Notes: generated by a model not told the origin, from the sequence alone. Shown: positions 36,886-48,556, numbered from the stretch's first letter. The stretch is 64,000 nucleotides of DNA from Hyperoodon ampullatus (GCA_949752795.1 OX457056.1:182304428-182368427), one strand, 5' to 3'. A program made the numbers and translations.

Positions 36886-37999
36886 TGCCGCCAGAGTAGA
36901 CACGCCCACTGCCAGAATGAGCTCAGCCACCGGCACCAGACCGTTCCCTCCAGGATGAGCGCAGGCACAAACCTCACCGCCAAGGCCGTCACCTCCTCTT
37001 CTCACCTCCCTGGGGCCCCGCCATCACCTCCTCCAGTGCAGCCAAGCTTTCTCGGCTCTGTCTTCGTCAAAGGTTCTGGCCCAGAACTGAGACATACTTC
37101 TTTGTGCCCACGATTCAAGAAAGCACATTACCATGATGTGAGAAGTCTCCTGTCATCATGAGTCCTTCTGGTTTGCTCTGCATTTCAGGACCCGTGACCA
37201 TCCACTAGAGAGAATTTTCCAGGTTGTGGAGGGTTGCCTTCTAAAGGGAGTAGCCATTTTTAGTTAGCTCATTTCTGAAATGTGCTCCGCACGTCCTTGA
37301 TTCATTTAGTCACCAATTCACGGATTCTTTATTCACATAGTAGGGGCATTTGCTCAGCCCCTACTAGGTCCTAAGATCTACATGGGAATCCCTTCCTTCA
37401 AGATAACACCATCTGGAAGCCCTTGTCAACAATCTGGGCCGACCAGAGTGGTGACCATACAAGAATCTACAACCACTGTGGATTCAGTTCACTGGTCCTA
37501 AGATCTCTAGGGTCCTTTGGGACCACAAGGAATCAGCCCATCTTAGTGTAAAAGGAGACGCGTGAGGATTGCGCATTCTAAGGAACTCACAGCACTTCTT
37601 TGGAGAACAGGGACCAAACTCTCTCCCCCGCCTCCACCCACTCAGAGAGCAAGTACGGGGTTCTTATCCTCTGCCTGTTCATGAAGAGATTCTGTGGCAC
37701 ACGTGCTTGAGAGCACACCCCTTCAGTCTTGGGCTCAGCTGCCCACTTCTGAAGCTTCCAAGCTCCCATAAGCTAAAGGTATTAGCTCAGCCCACGGTTG
37801 ATAAGCAGATGTCTGAGCAGGAATGCTGGTTGCGTGGGTGGGTGGATGAATGGTGGGACAAACAGACAAAGGGCACCTCAGAGCCATTCCGTTGGTTCTG
37901 GAAGTGCCAGTGGATTCACGGGTTTCTACTCGGGATGGACAAGGTTGTGCTCATTGGGAATGGTGTCTCGTGAAATGAGAAGCAAGATGAAAATCAGGA

Positions 38000-38170
38000 A
38001 ACAAGGCTCTAGACCCAGCTGTGTCTCCAGCAACCTCTTAGGCCCCCAGTTTCATCCTCTGTCAATAGAGGTACTTCCTGTACATCCTAACTTGTAGGAA
38101 GCAGATGACAGGAAGATAATAGACGTAGTCCAAGATCTACTCAACAAAATGTGGTTCATTATTATCATTT
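38000..38170 (+). repeat. MIR remnant
   Basis: 'tctagacccagctgtgtctcc' and 'ccagtttcatcctctgtcaa' follow the MIR core. Confidence 0.6.
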
Positions 38171-38959
38171 TCTTGGACTACTAAGAGACTTCTCCCCTAA
38201 CACACCAGCTGATGACATTAGGGGACTTACAAGATGGTGTCAGGTGGACAGGAGCCCCAGGCCCACATCCTTCCCATGCTGTTTGTCCTGACCTGCCTGA
38301 GGTCAGAACTGTCAAGTAGAATTAACTGCCAGGGTTGCAGTTACAGTTCAAGGGAGGATTTGGATGAAATGACACAAGGGCACAGACATATTCATAAAAA
38401 TCAGGCTGGGCCACCACTCAGAGTTAGCAAATCCATGTGCAGATTTACAAGCCTAAGCCACTGGAGGGCTTGTTGTTCTCATAATATTGCTTATAATTGT
38501 TTTGTTGGAAGGGGACCAGTACTGGGCCTGACACAGATATTTGTACGTCTCTTGGTGTGTCTATTACTGCATTCCGCAAATACCTTAAGGGGCAAGAAAG
38601 GAGTTCTTTGAGGGTATTGAGGATATTAAGGTTACTGCATTTGTGTGCAGATGTAATCTGATTTCTGCCTGGAATTCACTTATTTGTCATTTGCAGCAAG
38701 GACCAACCCAGTTGAGTCCAATTTATTTTAGGAATCGCTCCATAGATTTGGACTCAATCTGGTACATAAAAAATGCTTGGGAAAAGCTTGGTTTTTGGAT
38801 TTTTGCACAAACACAAAATGCACAGAGCTGCCTGCCACCCTGGGACAGCTGGGGCAGCTGCACCACTCCTGCCCTGACTCTGACCAGGTGACTTTGCAGA
38901 GACAGACCCAGCTGACGTCTCTCCACCTCACCCTCCAAGAAGCAATTACTGTCTGTCCC

Positions 38960-39400
38960 CAAATACAGTCATTAAAATGACTGAAGTAACAATCATTGAG
39001 TTATATTTTTTGAAAAAACATTCTCTGCATTTAATTATCGGTTGTGGCATGAGAGGATTTAGATAAGTTGATAATGCTGACTTTATGTAATTTATTTTTA
39101 CTAGGCAATTATGGGCTGCATTACATTCCTGGCAGCAAGGTATTGTGGGGCATCTTATTAAGCATAAAGCCAGTAAACACTGATGAACAATTTTGCTGAA
39201 CTAGGCATGCAATTTAGAAAGCAATAATACACAAATCCAATTTGGTACACAATGGATACCGCAGCACGTCAGCACATGTAACTATCACAGCCTGCAAATT
39301 AAATTGGGACGGCCCTTTTTGCAACAGCACAGACCAAGATTAAATATATTTTCCCCCTCAATTTAACAAGTTGCTGACCACAAATGTAAATATATGTGTA
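38960..39400. promoter_or_regulatory. Candidate conserved non-coding element
   Basis: About 430 nt of AT-rich, repeat-free sequence with several homeodomain-like cores (TTTAATTA, TTAAATTG, GATTAAATA), ending about 90 nt before WDFY4 exon 14 of the window. The texture is that of a deeply conserved enhancer; no alignment was available. Confidence 0.35.
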
Positions 39401-39487
39401 TGTGTTTGTGGCCCTGCGTGTAGACGTACACATGCACGTGTGTGAAAACGCTTGGGCTTTCTAACTCCCCTCGCACACTCCTCACAG

Positions 39488-39599
39488 GTCACGGGTGGGA
39501 GAAGAATCTTGCCCTCTGCAGAGAGCTGGATGTCAGCGTTGCTTTGACAGGGAAGCCCAGCAAGACCAGCTCTGCGGTGACAGCTCTGGCTGTGTCCAG
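39488..39599 (+). CDS. WDFY4: WDFY4 coding exon 14 of window (WD40)
   Basis: 112 nt: two bases finishing Gly, 36 codons, then two bases of Arg (residues 598-633 plus split residues). It encodes HGWEKNLALCRELDVSVALTG, then SSAVTALAVS, the first half of the last blade; WDFY3 has the equivalent 'RWERQL.F...L' block. The acceptor is cctcacag and the donor gtaacc at 39600. It ends in phase 2, matched by the last exon. Confidence 0.96.
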
Positions 39600-40594
39600 G
39601 TAACCACGGGCTGGCTGCTCCAGGCCTCCAGCAGAGGGCGCTGTGCCACCCCTAGGAAAGCCCTGGCTGTTCTGCTCAGGCCTCCCTGGCCCGGGGAGGT
39701 GGCCTCACTACAGGGACCCAGGGACCCAGAGGGGCCCAGCATATACAGCATACGGGCGAGGCGACCGTGTAGGGCCCTAGGAAGTGGTTTTTGACACACA
39801 CACATTCTTGCTCTTTCTCTCACTCTCTTGAATATCTATGAATTCATAAAGAAATCCAGGAGGTAAAAGTATATTGTTTTGTGATTTTATCCTAAAGAGG
39901 GACTTTTTTCCTGAGGTCCACTGCCAATTGTTAACATTTGGTATAATGATTATCCTACATTACAGAAATTGCCTTTCAAGGGCTCTAAGCCAATGTGGAA
40001 TAGACAAGTGTCAGATGCTACGTTTGGCTACATTGTTTTATTCTTCACAATTACCCAGTGGTGGTGCTTACTGTCATTAGCCCATTCTACTCACTAGGAG
40101 TGTAGTCTCGGGGGGGCCAGACCTTCAGGAGCCACTGTCCTCCTTCCCTCCCTGCCCTGGAGGGGGCCATGTGGGGTCCGTGGTGGTGGGAATGCCGGGC
40201 TGAGGTGGGGTGGCTCAGGCTGGAGTCTGTGGGTAGGGACGGAAGGCCCTGAGCCCTAATTCTTTGCTGGAGAACTTGTCCTTCCTTCTGCCCACCAGCC
40301 TGGCTGCGTATCAGCTCGAGGGAGAAGTTCAGGGCCTCGCCCTGCTCCCTGGAGCCCTGCTCTCTGGGAGCGTCCCCTCAGTGCTTTGGGAGCCACAAGC
40401 CTCCTAGTTCAAAGCTGTCCCCGGTTCAAAAGACTCTCCGGTGGGTCAGCTCCCCCCACTTCGGGTGGAGGCCAGGTACAGGCTCCTGGAGTCCTGGACT
40501 GAAGCCCCACGTTGTAATGCCATGCACGCAGGCTGGGATAAGCAGGATGCACAGGCTTGCTCTAACACGCTCGTCTGTTCTTTCTCTTCCCAAG
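39600..40594 (+). other. WDFY4: WDFY4 last intron
   Basis: 995 nt. A MIR-like remnant on the - strand lies at about 39935-40090; otherwise GC-rich unique sequence. The acceptor reads ttctcttcccaag with an AAG rather than CAG trinucleotide. Confidence 0.82.
39935..40090 (-). repeat. MIR-like remnant
   Basis: 'cacaattacccagtggtgg' and 'attagcccattctactcac' resemble the - strand MIR 5' half. Weak. Confidence 0.45.
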
Positions 40595-40661
40595 AAACCA
40601 GACCAAACTCCTGGTCGGCGATGAGAAGGGGAGGATATTCTGCTGGTCCGCAGAGGGTTAG
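40595..40661 (+). CDS. WDFY4: WDFY4 last coding exon and stop
   Basis: 67 coding nt: one base finishing Arg, then 21 codons NQTKLLVGDEKGRIFCWSAEG and a TAG stop at 40659-40661 (residues 635-655). LLVGDEKGRIFCWS closes the final WD40 blade, with W in the WD position. In WDFY3 the matching blade ends '...GRVFSWS' and runs on into a FYVE finger; here the protein stops six codons after 'IFCW', as in other WDFY4 proteins. The acceptor AG is at 40593-40594. Confidence 0.97.
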
Positions 40662-41045
40662 GAGGCGAGAGCTGGTGGAGGCGCTGGCATGGCAGCCGGG
40701 GCAGCAACACCAAGCAGAAGGCGCAGACTCAGTGCCAGGGGCCCCAGCCTCCCTTCCGAAAGGTCCCCAAGGATGTGGCCACTGGCCGCTAGAGCTGCAT
40801 ACCCTGAGCTTTGGCCTTGGATTGCACAGGGATGCACTTCTACAAAACAGATACACGCGCCCATCGGGGCCCGTGAGCAGAGCACTGGAAAGCGTGGCTC
40901 GAGGGCGCGAACCGGCGCATGAAATCACACGTGACTCACCTTTCAGAGGGCTCACTGCACTGAAAAAACACGCGGCCGCTTACTGGAAACGAATGGGAAA
41001 GACTGTATTGTTGTTATTTTATTAAAACAACTATTTTCCAAACAC
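40662..41045 (+). other. WDFY4: WDFY4 3' UTR
   Basis: About 380 nt from the stop to the probable cleavage site. ATTAAA, the commonest variant poly(A) signal, is at 41021-41026, and a T/G-containing stretch follows downstream. The first 260 nt are GC- and CpG-rich and stay open in the gene's own frame to 40922; this seems to be chance (see findings). The exact cleavage position is inferred. Confidence 0.75.
41021..41026 (+). terminator. WDFY4: WDFY4 poly(A) signal ATTAAA
   Basis: ATTAAA lies 360 nt after the WDFY4 stop codon in a T-rich local context and is the first good signal downstream of the stop. Confidence 0.75.
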
Positions 41046-41937
41046 AAGAGGCCTCTTGAGTTTAAAATTTCCACCCTTTGTAGCTCCACACTTAGAAAGG
41101 CAGCAAGGCCTCAGGGGCGCACAGCCCCCTTTCAGAGTGTTTCTCCGCCCCTCCAGCTCCCCCGGTGGAATCTGGCTCCTCCCGTGGTCTTGCTTGCTGC
41201 GCGGGGGACCTTAGCGTCGGGAGCAGGGGCCCATACTCGAGGCCCAGCAGCAGTGGCTGGGCTCAGGCCACGGATGCAATGGCTCCCCACCGTAGGCGTA
41301 GGCCAGTTAGCTGGGAGGACCTACCCTGCCTGGGGTGCCTGCTCCCACTCTGCACCCCACAAGCAGGTGGTGGGTCCCAGCTGGGCTCGGTCTTGGCATG
41401 TTTTTCCAGGGACCTGTCTGTACAAGGTCAAGGGCCCCAGTCCACATGCTGGTTTTGAGTTGCAGCTCATCTTGGGAGAATCTGGACTGCCATGTGACTT
41501 TGGTTCTCCATCTGAAAATACATGGCAGGTGGCTAGGTAGCCCCTCTGAGGAATTCCAGTACCTTAAGGTTCAGGCATTGGATACTGAAGGCATCACCCT
41601 CATTCTCACGTCTTCTCCTCACCCCCAGCCTTCTGGAAGCCTTGAAAGGAAATTCACCTGCCTCTTCAATGAAATCCAGCTAAGGTGGGCGTACAGAGAT
41701 TTGGGGTGGCAACACTCCTTAGCTTTAACTCCCTCCCTGAGATTTTCCTTCTAGAGAATATCGATCTTTCCCATATTTCTCCAAGCCCTGCAGAGGCCCT
41801 GTTGGGTGGCCCATCCCAATTTAGCTCAGGCCTGGGGATGGCAAATAAATGGACTCAGTGTCTTATGGCCCAGGTCCTCTGGTCTCCAGGGGGGCAGTGA
41901 GCCAATGTAAAGATAAATATTAAGAAAGTAGAGGCGG

Positions 41938-42261
41938 GGGCTTCCCTGGTGGCGCAGTGGTTGAGAATCTGCCTGCTGGTGCAGGGGACATGGGTTCGAG
42001 CCCTGGTCTGCGAGGATCCCACATGCCACAGAGCAACTGGGCCCATGAGCCACAACTACTGAGCCTGTGCATCTGGAGCCTGTGCTCCACAACAAGAGAG
42101 GCCGCAATAGTGAGAGGCCCGCGCACCGCGATGAAGAGTGGCCCCCCGCTTGCCACAACTAGAGAAAGCCCTGGCACAGAAACGAAGACCCAACACAGCA
42201 AAAATAAATAAAATAAAAATTAATAAACTCCTACACCCAATGTCTTCTTAAAAAAAAAAAA
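41938..42261 (+). mobile_element. Longer CHR-type tRNA SINE
   Basis: Begins gcttccctggtggcgcagtgg and carries an extra 3' segment (gaagagtggccccc...acaactagagaaagcc...) before the A-rich tail, so an older, longer subfamily. Duplications aagaaagtagaggcgg at 41922-41937 and 42262-42277. Confidence 0.93.
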
Positions 42262-42854
42262 AAGAAAGTAGAGGCGGTATGAACTATGTCAAAAATCGTG
42301 AGTGAGTGAGAGATAGGAAATAGTAGTCTATCTGTCAACTTCGAGGTCTTTGCAAAGGGAAAGATGGAGGAGGAGACTTGTCTCAGGTCCAGAGCACTCC
42401 TCCCTGGGTGAGAAGGGCAGGTGTCTGACCCTGGGGCCAAGGATCATGTCACCTCCTGCATTGTCTGCATGTGCTGTTAGCAGACAGCCCATTTGCAATC
42501 CCCTAGTCAGTCTGGGGCTGCACCAAAGGACCATAAATTGAAGAGCAGAGTGCACCCCTCCCCAGGAAGGCCAACAAGCCGGGTCATAAATATCAGGAGC
42601 CTGCTGTCATGTTTCAAAACGCAACTCACAGCATTCACCCAGAGCTGAAAGGTCTGCTGGCCTAAAGGCTCTCTTGGGCTCATTTGTTCAACATTTCCTG
42701 AGCACCGCCTTTTGGTTCCCCAAATCACAGGAAAAATGGGGGGGGATGGAGATGGGTCTTGTTGCTGGGGTCTTGGAGCTAAGATGTTTGTGCAAACAAA
42801 TGTGACCTGAAGTGGAAGGGAGACCTCTTGTGCCCTAGGGAACGTCATTCTGGC

Positions 42855-43296
42855 TGTAGTCATTAGCTAGGGCTGCCGTAACAAAGTACCACAGGCCGGG
42901 GGGTGGGTGGGGGAGGGTGGGGGGTGGGGTGGGGGAGGGTGGGGGTGGGGGAGGGTGGGAGGGGCAGTTTACACAACAGAAGTTTTCTCACAGTTCCGGA
43001 GGCCAGAAGCCTGAGAGGAACGTGTCTGCAGAGTTGGTTTATTCCGAGTCCTCCCTCCTTGGCTCACAGATGGTCGCCTTCTCCCTGTGTCTTCACGTGG
43101 TTTTCCCTTTGTACCTGTTTATGTCCAAATTTCCTCTTCTTCAAAGAACATAAGTCAGATTGGATTACGGCTTATCTATATGGCCTCACTTTACCTTGAT
43201 TACCTCTTTAAAGATGTTATCTCCACATATGGTTAATTCTGAGGTCCTGGGGATGAGGACTTGGATTTGGGGGAAGACACAGTTCAGCCCATGACA
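42855..43296 (-). mobile_element. MLT1-type (ERVL-MaLR) solo LTR
   Basis: Reads 'tagggctgccgtaacaaagtaccac' at one end and 'cacagttcagcccatgaca' at the other, with 'cacagttccggaggccagaag', 'ttggctcacagatggtcgcc' and 'acctctttaaagatgttatctcc' between: the reverse complement of an MLT1 LTR. No internal retroviral sequence adjoins it, so it is a solo LTR. It contains the G-rich minisatellite at 42898-42966. Confidence 0.82.
42898..42966. repeat. G-rich minisatellite inside the LTR
   Basis: Tandem ggggtggggg/gggagggt units, about 70 nt with many runs of 3-6 G, located where the LTR consensus has ctgggtgg. Strong G-quadruplex potential on the + strand. Confidence 0.9.
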
Positions 43297-43379
43297 CTGG
43301 CTGGAGGAGGTTGCCCTGGAGCAAGACTTGGGAGGACAGGTGGGTCTTGGCCTTGTGGAGGTGGAGAGCAGCGTTTTAT

Positions 43380-44250
43380 AGGGACAGGGGACAGCGTGGG
43401 CGGAGGGACAGGGTGCGTCGGGCTGGCGGCAGAAAGAAGGAGCCGGTGAAGATAGAAGGCAAGGTGGAGGCTGGAGGGAGGGGCGGCCGCCGCTGCGGGG
43501 CTGTGAGGCTGCGGGCAGGGGCTGGGGCAGGGCGAGCGGGAGTGAGGAGGCAGAGACGGACCAACCCCCCACCCCCACCCCCACCCCCACCCCGAGAGCT
43601 GCATCCCAGTGCCCAGCTCACGGGGGCGCTCCACAAGCTCAGCTTCCGTCCGCGCACGTGCAGATGAGTGACTGAGCCGTGGTGGCGGGCGTTTCAGAGT
43701 TGGTGGTTCTGGGATTGAAAAAAACAGCTCTGAGTGACGGCAGGTCCAGGCAGCGGCCCCTTCACGGGCGGGGTGAAGCAACAGGGAGCGAGGACCCGGG
43801 ATGTGGCTGGGGACGGTGCCAGCATCGTGGGGTGAAAAGGTCGATGCCCTCCACAGAGCTGGCAGCCAGGGAGCATCCGTGGGAGCAGGAGAGGCTGCGG
43901 GCAGAACGAGCCCCGAGGAGGCGGCAGAGAAGGAGCCGGGGAGGCAGGGTCGCCGTCAGGGCGCTGTGTCAGGGAAGGTTCGGGGGACTACCTGGTGGCA
44001 GCTCCTTCCTAGTGGCACTGAACTGAGAGCCTACGTTCCACCAAGACCAGCTCCCTGTGACCTAGAGGAGGGAAGCTCGGTGCACAGATCCAGAGGGGAG
44101 CAGGGACACCCCGACCCTCGCTGCAGACTGGCCCGCCGCGGGCTCCAGCGGGGTCAGAGCAGAGTCTGCTGGGGTAACAGAGTGGCCCTGGGATGGGGGC
44201 AGGGAGAGAAGCCCCAGGCACAGCAGGGGTCCAGGGTCCGAAGGTCCTCG
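43380..44250. promoter_or_regulatory. CpG-rich patch
   Basis: The sequence is GC-rich and unusually rich in CpG (about 14 CpG in the first 180 nt, including cggccgccgctgcgg). A (CCCCCA)n tract lies at 43566-43594. It could be a CpG island or an old GC-rich repeat. No exon was found next to it. Confidence 0.35.
43566..43594. repeat. (CCCCCA)n tract
   Basis: Four to five units of cccacc/ccccca; G-quadruplex potential on the - strand. Confidence 0.85.
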
Positions 44251-44659
44251 GCAACCTGGGTGACAGGAGACTCCTGCTGGCCTCAGTATTCCAGAAGTCA
44301 GCCAGCCTGGGGTCCCTGACGATTGTCAGTGATGGAGGGAAGTCCAGGACAGAGGCCCGAGGAGTGGGGAGGGAGAGCGGGCTGGGCACCAGGGCCCCCA
44401 ACAGAGGGGCAGGCAGGGCAGAAGCCAGGCACACCGGCCAACTGGGCTGAAGTGCGAGGGCCATGCAGATGCAGGCCTGCCAGCACCCCAAATCCAGCAG
44501 GGACAAGGGGCCCCCAGAGCAGGAGCTGTGCCAAACTGTGCAGCCACCGCTCCGTATCTGGAGACCAGAATCTGAGGACGGGCACGCACAGTGAAGGTCA
44601 CAGATAAGAGCTGCGCCCAGGCACCAGGCAGCCTGAGCCCCGTTCCCAGTGTCCCCACT

Positions 44660-44765
44660 TCCTGCCAACTTCAGCCTCAGTTTCTGTATCTGGAAAATCA
44701 GATTCCAGTGTCTACACGATGGCTTGTCATGAGATTGAAATCCTACCTGTTTATTTGATGGAGGG
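44660..44765 (+). repeat. MIR remnant
   Basis: 'cttcagcctcagtttctgtatctggaaaat' is the MIR central block. Confidence 0.65.
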
Positions 44766-45347
44766 ATGAAGCAAATGACAGACCGCCAGTCCCCGACATG
44801 ATGTAATCTTTCAACACATCACTTGTTCATTCACTTACCAGTATCTTTTCTTGCTGAGCCAGGCCTTGTGCCAGGGCCCTAGGGACAGAGAGGCCATTCT
44901 GCCCTTCCCCGGGGAGTGCCCTGCCCAGGCTGGGCAGGGGACAGAGAAAACACGACAGGAAGCATGCTCACTCTCACTCCCAGAGGTTTATCAGGCTGAA
45001 GGCAGGTGCTCACACGGGAATGGCATTTCCTCGGGAACATCCTGGAAGGCAAGTCTGACTCTCAGGCTCTGGGGCTCAGTTAGAGCAGAAGCCACAGTCT
45101 TCGTGTTAAAAAAAAATAATCGCTTGGATGATGCTGATGTGGGCTGCAGAGTCCCCACTTGGAGGAGATATTCTGGAGTAGACAGAGACAGGACAGGGTG
45201 AGAATGGAGGCGTTTGCCCTCTGCTACCCACCCACCAAGAACAGGTGGCTTGTGAGGGGCCTCTGGGGTCAGGGACTCCCATATTCTACTCACATTCACC
45301 AGCTCAGCCTGAGACAGCAGCCGTGCCCAGCTCTCACCCAGCTGAGA

Positions 45348-45416
45348 CTTCTTAATAACTTCTTAATAACTGTGATGACTTCCTAATAACTCCCATGACA
45401 ACTTCTTAATAACTGT
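45348..45416. repeat. Degenerate tandem cttcttaataact array
   Basis: Four copies of a 13-nt acttcttaataact-like unit, the first two directly adjacent, the others spaced by 10-14 nt. Confidence 0.8.
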
Positions 45417-45770
45417 GAGACCAGCCCCCAACCCACCTCCACAAGCAACGCTGTAGCCACTGCTCCCGCCCTGGGAAAGTCTCAACTCTGTCACCATTCC
45501 CAATAAAAGCTGCTCTCCGAGCCATTCATCATGGCGACACTCCACATCCTCTGAGAGGCAGGGAAGAGGACCCAGTGCAACTGACATCCCTCTAATTGCA
45601 GAGAGGAGAGCAGGGCTTTCCAGTGGGGCTGTGAAAGCACCAGATCAGGATGTGCACCCGAGTCCACCCTCAGGGAGATGGTTCTACATACTGTGGCCTC
45701 TAGGAAGTCTTAGGACGTGCCCACCTCACCATCTCGACAGGCCTGGGCTCACCTGGACATACTTGCGAGA

Positions 45771-45852
45771 AAAAAGTATTCGTTGTTTATTGGAAGTTCA
45801 CATGTAACTGGGCGTCTTGTATTTGTATTTGTTCAGTCTGGTCACCCTGCTC
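45771..45852. repeat. MER53-like MITE fragment
   Basis: 'gtattcgttgtttattggaag', then 'gtaactgggcgtcttgtat' and 'gtctggtcaccctgc' match one arm of the palindromic element at 9667-9809, with divergence. Confidence 0.6.
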
Positions 45853-46419
45853 CCTGGACCCCTTAGAGGCCGGGAAGGATGGTGCCCTGCCCAAGGGCCC
45901 AACACCACCTGCTGGTACTCGGTGTGTGATGGGTGAATCCCTTCTCCTGAGCAGACTGAAATTCAACAGTGGAAGCAGGTGGAGGGCTCACATGGGGCTC
46001 GCTCTTCGTGCCACCAACCAAGTTTCCAGGGCCTCTGGGTCCCTCTGGCCCTCACTTCTGGGGGATAGAGCCTCCTGCCCCATGCTGGCCCTCTGCTCTC
46101 ATTCCTTTGTGCCCTGGCCTCCAAGGAGAGCAACCCAGGGCTCTGGAAGCCACTTGTGACAGCAACTGCCTCCCCCAAGCCCAGCCAGCAGCCAGAAGCC
46201 AAGTCCTGAGAACCCAGTCCTGGGACCTACAGAGGACTTGGAGATTGGATTTGACCACATTAACATGTAGCCAAGAAGGGCACATTTGGGCAGGAAAAGA
46301 CTCTTCATATGAAAATCCTGATGAAATTTGTTTAGCATAAAATCAAATCTCTTAAACCAAAATCAGTTTTGCTTCAGTAAGTTCTTGGGTACACATCACA
46401 TGCCCCGATTGGACGGGAG

Positions 46420-46455
<36 letters not shown>
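46420..46455. repeat. (GT)n microsatellite
   Basis: About 17 GT units after a short G-rich lead. Confidence 0.95.
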
Positions 46456-48556
46456 CTTCCATTGCCCTCTTGCGGGCTGCTGCCTGCAGCACCTTCATAG
46501 CTTCTTAGTAAGTAGAAGGATTCTCCCAATTGTCTCCTTCCTCCAATCCTCTGAAAGCTCAGGGAATACTGCGTTGCCCTGGCTGAGACCTCTGCCCCTA
46601 AACTGGTTAATACAGACACACCCCTTGAGCAAGACCCTTTACCGCCATTTGCCAGGAGTGCATCATTAGAGAAACACCACTGCACAATGACTTGGAAGTG
46701 GTCCATGCCCCCAGTGTGACTGGTGCTCAGTGAAGCTGAGAGGCACAAGTATGGGGTGCAAGCAGCAGGGCCAGTGGTGGGGGGCCTCACAGGGCTGGAA
46801 GCGACCCTCACAGAGAAGCTGCAGCGGCGGAGTCCATGGGGATCAGACCTTGAGGGCACGAGACGCTCCCCGGGCAACTTCTTAAAATAACTGAGGGGTC
46901 CCATGTGGATGACCCGCCACTGTACAATGGGGAACACAGCCCATGAAAGTGGGGCATTCCCACTCCTCTTGAACAACAGGCTGAAGAAGCCTGGGGATCT
47001 TGGTGTCCCATGGTACAAGTGTGAGCATCACCCTCACCAGTGTGAGGGGCCTTGGCTCTTCAGAAGCCTGCAATGACCAGGGGATTGGCCAGTTGTGCAT
47101 CTGGCCCCTTTAGTCTTCAGGGCAGCCAGTTGTGATACCCCCAGCAGCCTAGGGAAGAGGGCACCCAGACTCCCAGTCTCTATACTGGTGATCTCTGAAG
47201 CTTTGAGACCATAGCAAGGTTACAAACTGGTGGTTTGGGGGACCAGGTAGAGTCTGTAGGTGCCTTCAGCTTGAGCCATTCAGTGCTAATCGTTATTTTG
47301 AGTTTAAATGCCTTGAAGAGGCTGGTTTAGCATTTGCAGTTTGCAACAGACCCTTCCTCTTCCTATTGCTTTGTTTTTGCAGGCTGCTTCTGGCAGTCAC
47401 ATTATTAGACTGGCCCCAGAACCTGTTTTACTTTACCACCGCTGGGCCAGCACTTGGGGGTAGATTCACGGTGTGGGAAATGTACAGACACCCCCGTCTC
47501 ACTGCACGCAGGGCAAAAGAGCACCCCACACCATCCCACAGAGCCCAGCGCCTTAGAGGCACTCAGCGGTTCGTAAGAATTTCCAAACAATTCACTGGGG
47601 TGACACCCTCTGCCAGGCACTCTCCAATTCATTCCATATTTATTCATAATTATTTATCAAGCTCCTACGCTCCTCAGTGCCAGGGTACGATGTTGTACGA
47701 GACGGATAAAGTCCCCGCCCTCAGGGAGTTTACAGTCCACGCCGGGAGACAGACAAGGACAAAATTGAGAAGATCACAGCTGGTGAGGAAGGCTGTGGAG
47801 GAGTGCCGTCCTGTGAGATGGGACATCAGGGGACTCAGGGGGCGTAGCGGTGAGGGACATCCTCCAGGGACCTGGGAGCTGAAGGGTAAAGGGTCCAGAT
47901 CCTGTCTGCATGTAATCCTCACATCTCACAGTTAGGGAAACTGAGGCTCAGGAAGCTGAGTGCCCCATCCCAGCTGAAGCATCCTCTGTGGGAATGAGTC
48001 TATCTCACACACACACACCCCCATCCTCCCACCCCCCACTGCAGGAGAGCCTTGTCGGGGAAGCTCTAACAGCACCGAGCCCTGCCAGGTCCCCCCAGCC
48101 TCCTTTCCTTGGCTCTAGGATGCGGCCACCCTGTCCCTCCCCTGTCCTTCCAGGACACATCATGGCTGTCTCTCTCCTGTGCCCTCACTGCCCTCACACA
48201 GGCCACCTGGGAAGCACTTTTCTATTTGCTGTCTGCCTCCCCCTGGGCAGTCCTATCACCAAGACAGGGGCCCCTGACTGCTTCCTCTGAGCGCCAGTGC
48301 AAAGCCCAGGCCCTGCTACAGGGGAGCAGGGACCCAACGCACTAAGCGGCCCACAGCTGTACTCTTCCCTGGTCCCTTTTACTCCATGCTGCCTCTATCC
48401 CAGCCCAATGCTCTGGATTGAAATTTCCCATTTTCCAGCCAACCTCCAAGCATCTGTGAGGTCCTCAAGGTCAGAGATAATGTCCTATTTATTTGTCTCT
48501 ATACAGCCCACGGGGCCAGGAGGGCTGCTCCCACGTGGGTGCTCCATAAATATGGG

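Larger units (their letters stand above)
35851..39487 (+). other. WDFY4: WDFY4 intron 13 of window
   Basis: 3,637 nt with a MER20/MER5-like remnant (about 36385-36500), MIRs (36735-36885 and 38000-38170) and a 420-nt AT-rich repeat-free stretch (38960-39400) just upstream of the next exon that looks like a conserved non-coding element. Confidence 0.8.

Noticed and set aside
40441..41025. 194-codon + strand frame across the WDFY4 last exon
   Set aside because: It is in a different frame from the recognised WDFY4 ending GDEKGRIFCWSAEG, which fits the family and the splice phases.
43184..44668. Many long open frames (up to 219 codons) on both strands
   Set aside because: GC-rich sequence with few stop codons in all six frames; no family match, no splice structure and Pro/Gly/Arg-dominated composition.
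46374..47018. 214-codon - strand open frame
   Set aside because: Ends in microsatellite translation (HTHTHT) and has no domain or splice support.
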